Positions 51,273-61,796 of a stretch of DNA of 64,000 bases are shown piece by piece. Positions within the stretch are counted from its first letter, which is position 1. Each line of letters opens with the position of its first letter. The stretch is from the NCBI RefSeq assembly GCF_947496855.1, contig NZ_CANMED010000007.1, forward strand, positions 124,001 through 188,000, in the 5' to 3' direction. The stretch is from an uncultured Aquimarina sp. (lineage in GTDB: Bacteria > Bacteroidota > Bacteroidia > Flavobacteriales > Flavobacteriaceae). Made by a program: the position numbers and the translations under genes. The notes under the pieces are model-generated. The model was not told where the DNA came from. It did not search any database and saw only the letters and a list, made by a program, of their open reading frames with translations.

Positions 51273-52796
51273 TTAGTTAACCTCATAAATCGCTACTGTA
51301 TTTGAAACTTCATACGTTATAATCACCAAGTCATTTCCTGTTGGACTATCGATAGCTTTTATTGCTATCAATCCTTCTGGCCCAATATCTGTAGCATCTA
51401 CCATCCAATCTAAAAATGTTGGACTTGCAGGATTTGAAATATCGAACACCATAGCTCCTCCTGTTCTTTCTAATCCAACAAATAGCAATGTTTTATCTCC
51501 TATTTTTAAAGTTTCTACAGCTTCTGGTTCTGCTCCTTTATCATCAGACCTACCATCAACTTCACCTTCATCGTTATTAAATAAGATAGATTCTAATTCA
51601 AAAGTTTTTTTACCAATTACATCTCCACTATCATATATAATGTTTCCTGATGTACTCCAAATTGTAAAAGACCTTCCTCCATATACATAGATTTCATCAT
51701 AATCTCCATCTCCATCTGTATCTCCATTAGCAGTGGTAGTTTTTAATCTTCCTAAGTTTTCATCTAATTGCAATATTGCAGCATCAGGAAATGCAATTGG
51801 ATCCAAAACTAAATCCTTTACTCTTTCTTCTTCGGAAAACCCATCATAATCTCGAGCATCTCCTTCATTTGCAGAGATGATATAATCTACACCGCTAATA
51901 GAAACAAATTCTATTGCATCTGGTTGATACATTCCAAACACAGGCCAATTCTTAAAATTTCCAGAAATATCGTCTCTATTACTGGCATCTAATTGGTTCT
52001 GAGGCAATGAATGGTCTTTTAATCCAAATCCGAGAATATTTGTAACTGTTTTAGTATTTAGATCCACTACAGCTAATCCGTTATTTTCTTGTAATGAAAT
52101 ATATGCCGTTTTAGAGTCATCCGAAATAGCTACATATTCTGGTTCTACGTCTTGTGCTAAAGTAGCTTCCTTACCAAAAACTCTAAAATCATTACCAATA
52201 GTTTGACCATTAAAAGCAGTAAACGCAGCATTAGTTATTTGTCCGGAAGCTACTTCTATAATAGTAACAGATCCTTCAGGGTCATTTGTGTATAAATCAT
52301 CCGGTTCACCTTCATTCGCAACTACGATGTATTTACCATCTGGACTAAAAGTCACCATATCGGGCAGCGCCCCAGCATCGTATGTATTTAATAAAGATTG
52401 ATTGTCGGAATTATAAGTTGCTATAGTTCCGTTCGCCTGTTTATTGGCTGAGTTTTCCAAAGCAACAGCAACTACTCCATTAGAAACAGCTACACTATTT
52501 GGCACTCCATTTACCGTTATGTCTGTACCCGGTATTGGAGTTGCCGGATTAGATAAATCCCAAACTGATATTTCGGTATCATTAGGATTCACAACAAATA
52601 GCTTATTGGTGATAGGATCGAATGCCGAAATCTCTGCAAATCCCTCTTCACCCATACCATTACTGAAGCTTCCTATTTTTTTAAAAGTCAAATCAGCTGT
52701 GTCAATAGGGTCTATGACATTATCATCATCAGAATTACAAGAAAAAAACAGGCTTACTACGGCAAGAACTACAACAATTTTATTAAAGATATTCAT
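51273..52796 (-). CDS. Choice-of-anchor I family lipoprotein (beta-propeller)
   Basis: 507 aa. A lipobox signal (VVSLFFSCNSDDD), then a seven-bladed-propeller-like protein with phrases typical of the choice-of-anchor I domain: YIVVANEGEPDDLYTNDPEG, FGKEATLAQDVEPEYVAIS, SANEGDARDY, GGRSFTIWST and GAEPEAVETLKIGDKTLLFV. Lipid anchoring replaces the sorting tail seen in many relatives. Possibly a secreted alkaline-phosphatase-like or metal-dependent scaffold; function unproven. Confidence 0.85.
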   Translation of the reverse strand: MNIFNKIVVVLAVVSLFFSCNSDDDNVIDPIDTADLTFKKIGSFSNGMGEEGFAEISAFDPITNKLFVVNPNDTEISVWDLSNPATPIPGTDITVNGVPNSVAVSNGVVAVALENSANKQANGTIATYNSDNQSLLNTYDAGALPDMVTFSPDGKYIVVANEGEPDDLYTNDPEGSVTIIEVASGQITNAAFTAFNGQTIGNDFRVFGKEATLAQDVEPEYVAISDDSKTAYISLQENNGLAVVDLNTKTVTNILGFGLKDHSLPQNQLDASNRDDISGNFKNWPVFGMYQPDAIEFVSISGVDYIISANEGDARDYDGFSEEERVKDLVLDPIAFPDAAILQLDENLGRLKTTTANGDTDGDGDYDEIYVYGGRSFTIWSTSGNIIYDSGDVIGKKTFELESILFNNDEGEVDGRSDDKGAEPEAVETLKIGDKTLLFVGLERTGGAMVFDISNPASPTFLDWMVDATDIGPEGLIAIKAIDSPTGNDLVIITYEVSNTVAIYEVN

Positions 52797-52897
52797 TATT
52801 AATTTGATTTGAATTAGCTATCAAAAATCAATCATGAGTATATCCTTAATGTTATGAAAAGAATAAATTATAAATAATTTATTCTTTTCATAAAAAA

Positions 52898-52930
52898 ACT
52901 GCCTGAAAAAAAATTTCAGGCAGTTTTAAA
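52898..52930 (-). terminator. Terminator of the large repeat protein gene
   Basis: ACTGCCTGAAA and TTTCAGGCAGT form an 11-bp stem with flanking T/A runs; it can act in both directions. Confidence 0.85.
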
Positions 52931-52951
52931 AATATCATTTTTTAGTGTTTA

Positions 52952-55900
52952 CTATTTTATAATAATCTTTTTGTATTCAGTACCTTCTTCTTGATTTATT
53001 TTTACCAAATACATTCCAGAAGGTATCGATCCAACCATGTCAAACGTTAGAGATGTTTTACCTTTTTGAATTACTTTTTTAGCTACTGGAATTATGGTAG
53101 ATCCAGACATATTATAAAAGGACACATACACATTTTGATCTTTCTTAGACATTAAATCTACAGTCAGTGTTTCTCCTGATTTTAACACCGTAGGATATAC
53201 ACTTGTCCCTATTATACTCTCATCACAATTATCTACAAAAACAGTTACTTGATCCATATCACTACAGTTTCCTTTAGTTACCATTAATGTGTAATCTGTT
53301 GTAGCTGCTGGAGAAACAACAATTGTTCTTGTAGTCTCACCAGTAGACCACAGGTATGTATCTCCCAAAGTAGCCGTTAATGTTGCTTCTTCGCCAAATC
53401 CTTCACACAAAAACTTATCTCTTCCTGCACTTACTTCTACTATAGTTACATCTACTATAACCTCATCCATTACTTCACAGTCTCCACTCGTTATAATAAC
53501 TGTATATGCAGTAGTGTTTCCTGGCGAAACCGTAATACTCGCAGTGGTTTCTCCTGTAGACCACAAAATATCTCCTTCACCCAAAACGGTAAGTACCGCT
53601 TCTTCACCATAGCATATTTCCTGATCTTCTCCTGCATCAGCAGTAAGAGTGCAACCTTCTACAAAAACAGTAACATCATCAATAGCTGAACATCCATTTA
53701 TAAATACTGTAACACTATATGTTGTAGTTTCTTCCGGAGAAACCACAATAGTTGCTGTAGTCTCACCTGTAGACCACAGGTATGTATCTCCACTTGTTGC
53801 TGTAAGGGTAGCTGTGTCTCCAGCAGCTATAGTCTGATCTTCTCCTGCATCTGCAGTTACAGAGTTCACTACAACTGTTACTGTATCTATGGCATTGCAA
53901 TTACCATTAGAAACCGTAACACTATATGCAGTAGTTTCTTGCGGAGAAACTTCGATACTAGTAGTTGTTGCTCCAGTTGACCACACTACATCTCCTTCTC
54001 CAGCAACTGTAAGTGTAGCCATATCCCCAGCACAAATATCCTGATCATCACCAGCATCCGCAGTTGCGGAATCTACAGTTACTGTCACTTCATCTTCACC
54101 CGTACAATCAGTACAGCCAGTTACGGTAACAGTATATGTTGTCTCTTCTTCTGGCGACACAGTAATACTTTGAGTAGTTTCTCCTGTGGACCATAAATAA
54201 TTTGCTTCTCCCGCTCCAGTTGTAATACAATCACCGAAATTAATATTAATATCTCCATAAGCGAAATAACCATCAACTACATCAAGCCAGCCTGAAGCAC
54301 CATTTTTACCTTCTTCAGTTTCGAAAACATTAGCTCCGTTTCCAACTTGGAATGCCTCTCCTCTTCTTGTAATAGTAATCACTTCTGAACCATCTGTTTT
54401 AGTAATCGTACCGTTCATTTCAGGATAATACGTCCAACCGGTTGCATCCTCATTATTACATTCGTGCTCTTTAGGACTATTTGTTGGTATTGTAGTAGTT
54501 CTACCTGAATATGTCACATCCAACTCATATGTTTCTTGAGTTACTGTATAATCTAAAACAGTACCGGTTAAAGTTGCAGTTCCATCTTCATTTTCTTTCC
54601 AAACTAAATCAACATTAGAGTACCATCTTTTATCACTTCTATCCGCATTTGTCATCCAAATCACAAAATCATGATCTCCAGCACAATAATCGGTACCAGT
54701 AATATCATATTCTACACAATCTGTACAATTTTCTATACCACTAGCTTGTGCAGTAAGCGTTACTTCTTCGCCTAAACAGATTTCCTGATCTTCTCCGGCA
54801 TCCACTATTACAGGATCATTTACAATAACAATTACAGAATCAGAAGCCTCACAACTTCCGCTAGTTGCTGTAACAGTGTACGTAGTAGTTACCGTTGGAG
54901 TAACAGTAATAGTTTCTGTAGTTTCACCCGTTGACCATAAAAACGTTCCTTCTCCTGTAGCTGATAAGGTAATACTTTCTCCTAAACAAACATTTTGATC
55001 ATCACCAGTATCAACGACAGCAGATTTAACTAATACCATTACTTCATCTGTACCTGAACATCCATTACAATTTGTTACAGTTACAGAATACAAAGTATCT
55101 TCATCTGGTGATACAATAATGCTTTCTGTAGTTTCTCCTGTAGACCATAAGAAAGAAGTATTACTCGTCTCTGAAGTTATACAATCTCCTAAATTAAAAT
55201 TAAAATCCCCTATAGAATATTCGCTATCATCAGTATCAAACCATCCACAAGCTCCAAACTTACCTGATGCTGTTTCTGTCACATTAGCACCATTACCCAT
55301 CTGGAATGCAGGACCTCTTCTTGTTAAACTTGTAGACCAAGATCCATCTGCACTGGTAATCGTACCTGTAAACTCTGTATAATACTCCCATCCTGATTCA
55401 TCCTCATCATTACACTCATGTTCTTTAGGGCTATCTATAGGAGTATTGATTGTTCTTCCAGTAAAAACTGCATCTACTTCGTAGTTTGATTGTGTATTTG
55501 TATAATCAAAAACAGTCCCTTTTAGGGTAGCAGTGCCATCAGCAAGTTCATTCCACTCTAAATCTACATTAGAAAAGAATCTTCCACCTTTTAACCACAA
55601 TACATAGTCCTGATTACCTTTACAATAATCAGTATTCTGTATACCGTATTCAATACAGCTCTCACAACTTTCATCACCCTCTGTTGTAGCTGTTAAAGTA
55701 ACCTCATCTCCTAAACAGATTTCTTGATCTTCACCAGCATCTACCTCTGGAATATCATTTATTACAACTTCTACTGAATCTGAAACTTCACAATTTTCAC
55801 AATCTTTTACGGTAACTGTGTACGTTCCACCCTCATTTACTGTAATTGATGGAGTAGTTTCTCCTGTAGACCATAAATAACTAACCTGACTAGTTGAGGT

Positions 55901-57553
55901 AGTAACACAATCCCCTAGATTAAAGTTAAAATCTCCTCTATTATATCGACTATCTGTGGTATCAAACCATCCACAAGCTCCATATTTTCCCTGTTCCGTT
56001 TCTGTTACATTTGCTCCGTTTCCTAACTGAAAAGCGGGGCCTCTTCTTGATAAATCAATAGACCAAGATCCATCGGTACTAGTTACTGTTCCTGTTAAAT
56101 CAGTATAATAAATCCATGCAGATTCATCTTCAGTATTACATTCATGTCCTTTAGGACTATTTGCTGGTGTAGTACTTGTTCTTCCCGAATATATGGCATT
56201 TACTTCGTATGTTGTTTGGGTTAATGTATGATCAAAAATCGTCCCTGTTAGTGTAGCCGTTCCATCTGATAACTCAATCCACTCTAAATCTACGTTAGAA
56301 AACCATCTTGGATTATTTCCATCAGTTAACCACATCACATAATCTTGATCTTTCCTGCAATTATTAGTATTTTCTATACCATACTCACCTATGCAATCAA
56401 CACACTCTGATTCTCCAGATATTGTAACTGTAAGAGTCACTTCTCCTTGTCCACAAAATTCTGCATCATCGCCTGCCTCAACTGTTAAAGAACAACTTAC
56501 TTCATCATTGGTGCAAGAGTCAAATACGTGTTGATGTAATTCTCCTTGAATATGATGATAATTTGCTGCTATAACTTGTCCATTAATATTTCCAGAAGAA
56601 TCTTTAATAACATCCGATTTAGGAGCGAATAAACTTCCTATGATTGTTGATCCTCCTTTTAATGTTAAACTTGAATTATTATAAAAATTCCAAATAACAA
56701 ATGCTCCTTCTTGATCACCTATTCCTGCAATATTTAAGATATTCCATTCGAAATCACCAGATGCATCAACATTAATAATTAATGGCGTATCTTGATTAGG
56801 AGTATTCTCAAAAGTTACATAAGGAAGGTTTTGCAACTCGGTTCCTGAAATATTTAAAACATTAATAATACCCTGAGTAAGCAAGATTTTATTATCATTA
56901 CTTACCAATACATTAGGTTGCATATTACTATAAGAAATTGACTTTGCTTCAAATAAAGTGAAAGCCGATTCAAAATCAATTAAATTAGCTTGGCTAACTG
57001 AATTTTGAGATTGTTTTCTCTGCACTTGCACTCTAGGCTTTGCATCATAACTTCCAGAAGTAACTCTGGTGTTTACGGAGGCATTATTATAATCAACATC
57101 AAAAACTGATGAACCATTCAAATCACCAACTTTCGTATACCCTTGATTAAGATGTATTCCTTCTCCAGAGTTATAAATCACTTTTCCGTTTACAACTAAT
57201 GATGATGCTTCATTATCTCCATTAAAAAAGTTAGAACCCGCCGTTTGAGCAGCTAATGTAATAATTCCATCAATAGTTAGATCTCCACCTAACGCAATAG
57301 GTCCTTCAGTATCTCCACCGTGCACTGTAGTATTATATCTAACAAATGCATTATATCCTAATGCTTCTGATAACGGGTTATTACATATTGATGATGTAGA
57401 GTAAGATGGTAATCCATCCTCATCATCAATGTTTTTAAATCCAGATGTCATTATAAAAATGACAATCATAGTTAAGCCAAATAAAGACGAAACAATTGAG
57501 GTTGCTCCGATTTTATTGCTAAATGAGTTAAGCTTGTTAGTAGTTTTTGACAT
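52952..57553 (-). CDS. Large secreted repeat protein (choice-of-anchor A, PKD-like repeats, T9SS)
   Basis: 1533 aa. A membrane-type signal helix at about 18-38, then a choice-of-anchor A/collagen-binding-like domain (about 60-350, YNAFVRYNTTVHGGDTEGPI). Three long repeats follow (each about 220 aa including linkers) that carry WSTGETT units and an inserted module with FSNVDLEW and HECN...DESGW. Next come about five short 75-85-aa PKD-like repeats (AGEDQ-IC-GE-VTL ... LWSTGETT). The T9SS sorting domain is at about 1460-1533 (SVYPTVLKSGETLTVD). Probably a surface adhesin or matrix protein. Confidence 0.88.
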   Translation of the reverse strand: MSKTTNKLNSFSNKIGATSIVSSLFGLTMIVIFIMTSGFKNIDDEDGLPSYSTSSICNNPLSEALGYNAFVRYNTTVHGGDTEGPIALGGDLTIDGIITLAAQTAGSNFFNGDNEASSLVVNGKVIYNSGEGIHLNQGYTKVGDLNGSSVFDVDYNNASVNTRVTSGSYDAKPRVQVQRKQSQNSVSQANLIDFESAFTLFEAKSISYSNMQPNVLVSNDNKILLTQGIINVLNISGTELQNLPYVTFENTPNQDTPLIINVDASGDFEWNILNIAGIGDQEGAFVIWNFYNNSSLTLKGGSTIIGSLFAPKSDVIKDSSGNINGQVIAANYHHIQGELHQHVFDSCTNDEVSCSLTVEAGDDAEFCGQGEVTLTVTISGESECVDCIGEYGIENTNNCRKDQDYVMWLTDGNNPRWFSNVDLEWIELSDGTATLTGTIFDHTLTQTTYEVNAIYSGRTSTTPANSPKGHECNTEDESAWIYYTDLTGTVTSTDGSWSIDLSRRGPAFQLGNGANVTETEQGKYGACGWFDTTDSRYNRGDFNFNLGDCVTTSTSQVSYLWSTGETTPSITVNEGGTYTVTVKDCENCEVSDSVEVVINDIPEVDAGEDQEICLGDEVTLTATTEGDESCESCIEYGIQNTDYCKGNQDYVLWLKGGRFFSNVDLEWNELADGTATLKGTVFDYTNTQSNYEVDAVFTGRTINTPIDSPKEHECNDEDESGWEYYTEFTGTITSADGSWSTSLTRRGPAFQMGNGANVTETASGKFGACGWFDTDDSEYSIGDFNFNLGDCITSETSNTSFLWSTGETTESIIVSPDEDTLYSVTVTNCNGCSGTDEVMVLVKSAVVDTGDDQNVCLGESITLSATGEGTFLWSTGETTETITVTPTVTTTYTVTATSGSCEASDSVIVIVNDPVIVDAGEDQEICLGEEVTLTAQASGIENCTDCVEYDITGTDYCAGDHDFVIWMTNADRSDKRWYSNVDLVWKENEDGTATLTGTVLDYTVTQETYELDVTYSGRTTTIPTNSPKEHECNNEDATGWTYYPEMNGTITKTDGSEVITITRRGEAFQVGNGANVFETEEGKNGASGWLDVVDGYFAYGDININFGDCITTGAGEANYLWSTGETTQSITVSPEEETTYTVTVTGCTDCTGEDEVTVTVDSATADAGDDQDICAGDMATLTVAGEGDVVWSTGATTTSIEVSPQETTAYSVTVSNGNCNAIDTVTVVVNSVTADAGEDQTIAAGDTATLTATSGDTYLWSTGETTATIVVSPEETTTYSVTVFINGCSAIDDVTVFVEGCTLTADAGEDQEICYGEEAVLTVLGEGDILWSTGETTASITVSPGNTTAYTVIITSGDCEVMDEVIVDVTIVEVSAGRDKFLCEGFGEEATLTATLGDTYLWSTGETTRTIVVSPAATTDYTLMVTKGNCSDMDQVTVFVDNCDESIIGTSVYPTVLKSGETLTVDLMSKKDQNVYVSFYNMSGSTIIPVAKKVIQKGKTSLTFDMVGSIPSGMYLVKINQEEGTEYKKIIIK

Positions 57554-57949
57554 TGTGTAGTTGTTGTTTTTTGTTTGAATTTTAAAAATTCAGTCTGGTT
57601 AATTTATTCTGGGTTTTACTAAATTGAATACAGAAGATGCCAAAAAGCGCAGCAGTCCTAGACCGTACGAATGAGGTAATCTTTTGAAATTTATTTGAAT
57701 TTTAAAGTTAAGCCGTTACTTAAAAAGCGTGTGAAGATAGCGTAATGTTTATATCATATTTTAGGGCGTTTTAAATATGTTAATGATGCTAAATTAGAGG
57801 ATTCACTTCAAAAAAACATTAAAAAAAGGTGCAAAAACGTTCAAATGCAGCATTTTATCTTCGAAATACAGTTTTATTAGAAACAACAAGCCTATAAATA
57901 CTTACAAAAATCTTACAAGGCTTTAATTTAAAATAGTCTAATCCTAAAA
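57554..57949. other. Intergenic region upstream of the repeat protein
   Basis: About 400 bp, AT-rich, should contain the promoter of the repeat-protein gene and the 3' end region of era's neighbour. I see no ORF, RNA gene or strong hairpin. Confidence 0.4.
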
Positions 57950-58831
57950 TTAGCGATTGTAGCCAAAACGTTTTAATTGGCGCTCATTATTACGCCAGTT
58001 TTTATTAACTTTCACATATAGTTCTATATGGATTTGTTTTCCGAAAAACTTCTCTAATTCTTTTCTAGCCTCTACTCCAACTCTCTTAAGTGCAGTTCCT
58101 TTGTGACCAATAATAATTCCTTTCTGAGAATCACGTTCTACCATAATAACCGATCTTATTCTGATAATTTTCTCATCCTCAAAAAATTCTTCGGTCTCAA
58201 CCTCTACAGAATATGGAATTTCTTTTTTGTAATGCATCAATATTTTTTCGCGAATAGCTTCGTTTACAAAAAAACGTTCTGGTTTATCGGTTAACTGATC
58301 TTTGGGATAAAAAGCTGGCGAATCCGGTAACAATTCAATGATTCTTCCAAATACTTCTTTAACGTTGAATTTTTCTAAGGCTGAAATCGGGTATAATTCC
58401 GCATTAGGCACTTTTTCTGCCCAAAATTGCACTTGCTCTTCTAATTGTTCCTGATTAGATTGATCTATCTTATTTAACAATAAAAACACCGGAATCTTTG
58501 CATTCGTAATCTTATTAAAAAATGCTTCGTCTTTAAGTTCTTTTTCTCCTATTTCCACCATATAAATGAGAACATCCGCATCTTCGAAAGCAGATTTTAC
58601 AAATCCCATCATAGATTCTTGTAGCTCATATGCTGGTTTAATAATCCCCGGAGTGTCCGATAGTATTACCTGAAAGTCTTCACCATTTACAATTCCCAGA
58701 ATTCGATGCCTTGTAGTTTGCGCTTTAGAAGTAATAATAGATAACCTCTCTCCAACAAAAGCATTCATTAAAGTGGATTTTCCGACATTAGGATTTCCTA
58801 TAATATTTACAAAACCAGCTTTATGACTCAT
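57950..58831 (-). CDS. era: GTPase Era
   Basis: 293 aa. A G domain with GNPNVGKSTLMNAF, DTPG and NKID motifs, then a C-terminal KH domain (about 200-290, KGIIIGHKGTALKRVG). Binds the 3' end of 16S rRNA in 30S assembly. Full length and typical. Confidence 0.97.
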   Translation of the reverse strand: MSHKAGFVNIIGNPNVGKSTLMNAFVGERLSIITSKAQTTRHRILGIVNGEDFQVILSDTPGIIKPAYELQESMMGFVKSAFEDADVLIYMVEIGEKELKDEAFFNKITNAKIPVFLLLNKIDQSNQEQLEEQVQFWAEKVPNAELYPISALEKFNVKEVFGRIIELLPDSPAFYPKDQLTDKPERFFVNEAIREKILMHYKKEIPYSVEVETEEFFEDEKIIRIRSVIMVERDSQKGIIIGHKGTALKRVGVEARKELEKFFGKQIHIELYVKVNKNWRNNERQLKRFGYNR

Positions 58832-59070
58832 ACATAATATTTTGGTGCAAAGTTAATTGATTATTCTACAAGTTTATCGAATCTTCCGAAGGATTATTTA
58901 TCCTGATATCTTTTATTTTAAAGATAGAATAATGCCATAATAGTGCATATAGAAAGTAAAAAAATAATATCGAGAATAAACCTTTTGTTAATTTTTCGTA
59001 AATTTAATTCCAGTACGTTTTCAAAACCCCACGAAAACAAATAATTTATTTTAAAAATACTGGGATCATT

Positions 59071-61083
59071 TTGGGAGACTATTCAATCTTTTCTTTACTT
59101 AAACAGAAAACATATCTCAATATACATTTATGTGTATTCGCGATAACATTACTATTGTTCTCATATCCTAGTTTTGGACAAGAAAGAAACAAACAACTTG
59201 CTAAAGCTGATCAAAATTTTGAGGCTTTAGCATATATTAATGCACGTGATATATACCTCGATGTCGCTAACCAAGGATATTCCTCTTATGATTTATATAG
59301 AAAACTCGCTGACTCCTATTATTTTACAGGAGAACTAGAAGAATCTATCCAATGGTATGAAAAATTAATTTCGAATTTTTCTGAAGAAACAAAACCCGAG
59401 TACTTATTTAGATATGCGCAAAGTTTGAAGAGTGCAGAGCGATATATCGATGCGGATGCTATTATGGAAAGATTTAACACTGTTACCGGAAACGATAAAC
59501 GAGCAAAATCTTTTATTAATAAACGAGATTATTTGGATTTTATAGAAATGCAATCAGGTAAATACGATGTATACAAATTAACTATAAATTCTGAGTATTC
59601 TGATTATGCACCGAGTTTTGATCATAGAGGCCAAATCGTATTTGCTTCTTCTCGAAGCAAGAACTCTAAAGTTCATGAATGGAATCAAATGCCTTTTTTA
59701 GATCTCTTCTCTTCTACCATTAAAGAAGATAATATATCTACAGAAGAACCAAAAAAACTAAAAGGTAAAATAAATACTAAGTTTCACGAATCTTCTACCA
59801 GTTTTACTAAAGATGGAAACACAGTATATTTCACCAGAAATAACTTTACCAACAATAAACTTGGAAAGAGTAGAAAAGGTGTGGTTTTATTAAAATTATA
59901 CAAAGCTACTTTAGCCAATCAACGATGGTCCAATATTACAGAGTTGTCTTTTAATAGCAATAACTATTCTATTTCGCATCCTGCCTTAAGTCCAGATGGT
60001 AAACAATTATATTTTGCGAGTGATATGAAGGGAACTAGAGGCAAATCTGATTTATTTGTTGTTGATATCCTACCTGGGGGGAAATACGGAAAACCACAAA
60101 ACTTAGGTGATGACATTAATACTGAAGGTAGAGAGACTTTTCCTTACATAAGCGATAACGGCCGATTATATTTTGCTAGTGATGGACATGTTGGACTAGG
60201 TGGATTAGATATTTTTGTGGCTATCTCCAAAGAAGATGATACTTATGAAGTATTCAATGTGGGCAAACCGATAAACAGCTCCAAGGATGATTTCTCTTTT
60301 GTACTAAATGAAGAAAACAAAACAGGATATTTTGCCAGTAATAGAAAAGGAGGAAAAGGAAATGATGATATCTATAGCTTTATACAAACGGAAGAATTAA
60401 TTACCTCATGTAAAGAATACCTTAAAGGCATCATCACAGATAATAAAACTCAAGAACCTTTAGCTAATATCGAAGTGTCTTTATTAGACACTGATGGAAA
60501 TGTGTTTAGTGAAGTAAAATCGGATTATAATGGCTCTTATAGCTTTGAAGTTGATTGTGACAAAACATATATTATAAGAGCATCCATGGAAGGGTTTAAT
60601 CCTAATGATATCATTTTTAGATCAAAAGCTACTTACGAAACAACCAATAAGATTTCCATTGATTTTAGGAGAGAAGAATTATTATCTACAACTTCAGAGC
60701 CTGTTAATATTGGTGATGATATTGTGACTCCATTACAATTAAGAACGATCTTTTTTGACCTGGATACTGATGAGATCAGACCTGACGCAGAAGCTGATTT
60801 ACAAAAGGTAATATCCGTTATGAAACAGAACCCTAACTTAAAAATTGAAGTTCGTTCTCATACAGATAGTAGGTCTAGTTATTGGTATAACAAAAAGCTT
60901 AGTGTAAAACGCATGCGTGCCACTGTTCGTTATATTATTCGCAATGGTGGGATTAATTGGAAGCGAATAAGAGGAAAAGCCTATGGAGAGCGACGGCTTA
61001 TTAATCAATGTACTAATGATGTTACTTGTACAGAAGAAGAACATCAAGAAAATAGAAGAAGTGAATTTATCGTTAGAAAGTGA
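59071..61083 (+). CDS. OmpA-family protein with PD40 propeller and TPR-like N-terminus
   Basis: 670 aa. The start is probably the TTG at 59071, because a signal peptide follows (about 18-38, SYPSFGQ) and no ATG is nearby. TPR-like helices cover about 42-150, a WD40-like PD40 propeller about 165-440 (HPALSPDGKQLYFASD), a carboxypeptidase regulatory-like domain about 448-530, and the OmpA peptidoglycan-binding domain about 555-668 (FFDLDTDEIRPDAEADL). This architecture is found beside PorP/SprF proteins in T9SS-related operons, but no PorP follows here. Confidence 0.88.
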   Translation: MGDYSIFSLLKQKTYLNIHLCVFAITLLLFSYPSFGQERNKQLAKADQNFEALAYINARDIYLDVANQGYSSYDLYRKLADSYYFTGELEESIQWYEKLISNFSEETKPEYLFRYAQSLKSAERYIDADAIMERFNTVTGNDKRAKSFINKRDYLDFIEMQSGKYDVYKLTINSEYSDYAPSFDHRGQIVFASSRSKNSKVHEWNQMPFLDLFSSTIKEDNISTEEPKKLKGKINTKFHESSTSFTKDGNTVYFTRNNFTNNKLGKSRKGVVLLKLYKATLANQRWSNITELSFNSNNYSISHPALSPDGKQLYFASDMKGTRGKSDLFVVDILPGGKYGKPQNLGDDINTEGRETFPYISDNGRLYFASDGHVGLGGLDIFVAISKEDDTYEVFNVGKPINSSKDDFSFVLNEENKTGYFASNRKGGKGNDDIYSFIQTEELITSCKEYLKGIITDNKTQEPLANIEVSLLDTDGNVFSEVKSDYNGSYSFEVDCDKTYIIRASMEGFNPNDIIFRSKATYETTNKISIDFRREELLSTTSEPVNIGDDIVTPLQLRTIFFDLDTDEIRPDAEADLQKVISVMKQNPNLKIEVRSHTDSRSSYWYNKKLSVKRMRATVRYIIRNGGINWKRIRGKAYGERRLINQCTNDVTCTEEEHQENRRSEFIVRK

Positions 61084-61103
61084 TTAATTTTTCTAGTAAA
61101 AAA

Positions 61104-61143
61104 GGGCAATAAAGCACTTATACATTATTGCCCTTTACTTTTA
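61104..61143. terminator. Bidirectional terminator
   Basis: GGGCAATA (61104-61111) pairs with TATTGCCC (61136-61143), flanked by A-rich and T-rich runs, between the convergent OmpA-family gene and the 61148 gene. Confidence 0.85.
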
Positions 61144-61147
61144 CATT

Positions 61148-61684
61148 CTATAATCCTAAAATATTAGCATCTACTCTAAATACGCAATCCACCTTAATAC
61201 TATAATCTTCATTTATAGTCTCGTCTGTAGTTGTAGATGCTCTTAGTGTAAAAGAATCTTGTTTTAGAAAATCTTTTAATTCCACACCTGTAGTTTCTAA
61301 TTCAATAACATTTAGATTTTGGTTTTCCAAATTTTCTGCAAAAGCTATTTCCATTTCTTCTAAACCCTCAGCATCAATAAACAAGCGTACTTCTTGCAAA
61401 AAATTGAAGTCTCCATCGGTAGGAGTATCTACGATTAACCTAAGTCTTTTTAATTGAATACTTTCTATTAAAGAACTATTTGTATTATTATTTTCAAACT
61501 CTGATTCGGAGTTTGTTGGAACCGGTGGGGTTTCTATACTAATGGGTATGTCAATTAATGTAGTAGAAGCGACAGTAAAATCTGATTCATAATCCAGTTC
61601 GAAAACTGTTAAACGGTTTAGCTCTTCACAAGAAGTAGAGACTGTTAATAGCACCAGCGCAAAAGTGTAGAAAAATTTATTCAT
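61148..61684 (-). CDS. Hypothetical lipoprotein
   Basis: 178 aa from the ATG at 61684 (MNKFFYTFALVLLTVSTSCEE, lipobox). An upstream in-frame ATG adds 17 residues ahead of the signal and is unlikely. The mature domain is beta-rich (RLRLIVDTPTDGDFNFLQEV, VELKDFLKQDSFTLRAST). No known family. Confidence 0.65.
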   Translation of the reverse strand: MNKFFYTFALVLLTVSTSCEELNRLTVFELDYESDFTVASTTLIDIPISIETPPVPTNSESEFENNNTNSSLIESIQLKRLRLIVDTPTDGDFNFLQEVRLFIDAEGLEEMEIAFAENLENQNLNVIELETTGVELKDFLKQDSFTLRASTTTDETINEDYSIKVDCVFRVDANILGL

Positions 61685-61796
61685 AATATTTTGTTTTGAG
61701 GTTGTTTCAAATATATACGAAAAAAAACCATTCACGGTTTTCTTGACAGAAATTTCAATTAGTTTAGCTATAAACTAATTAGATAAGACGAAGATT

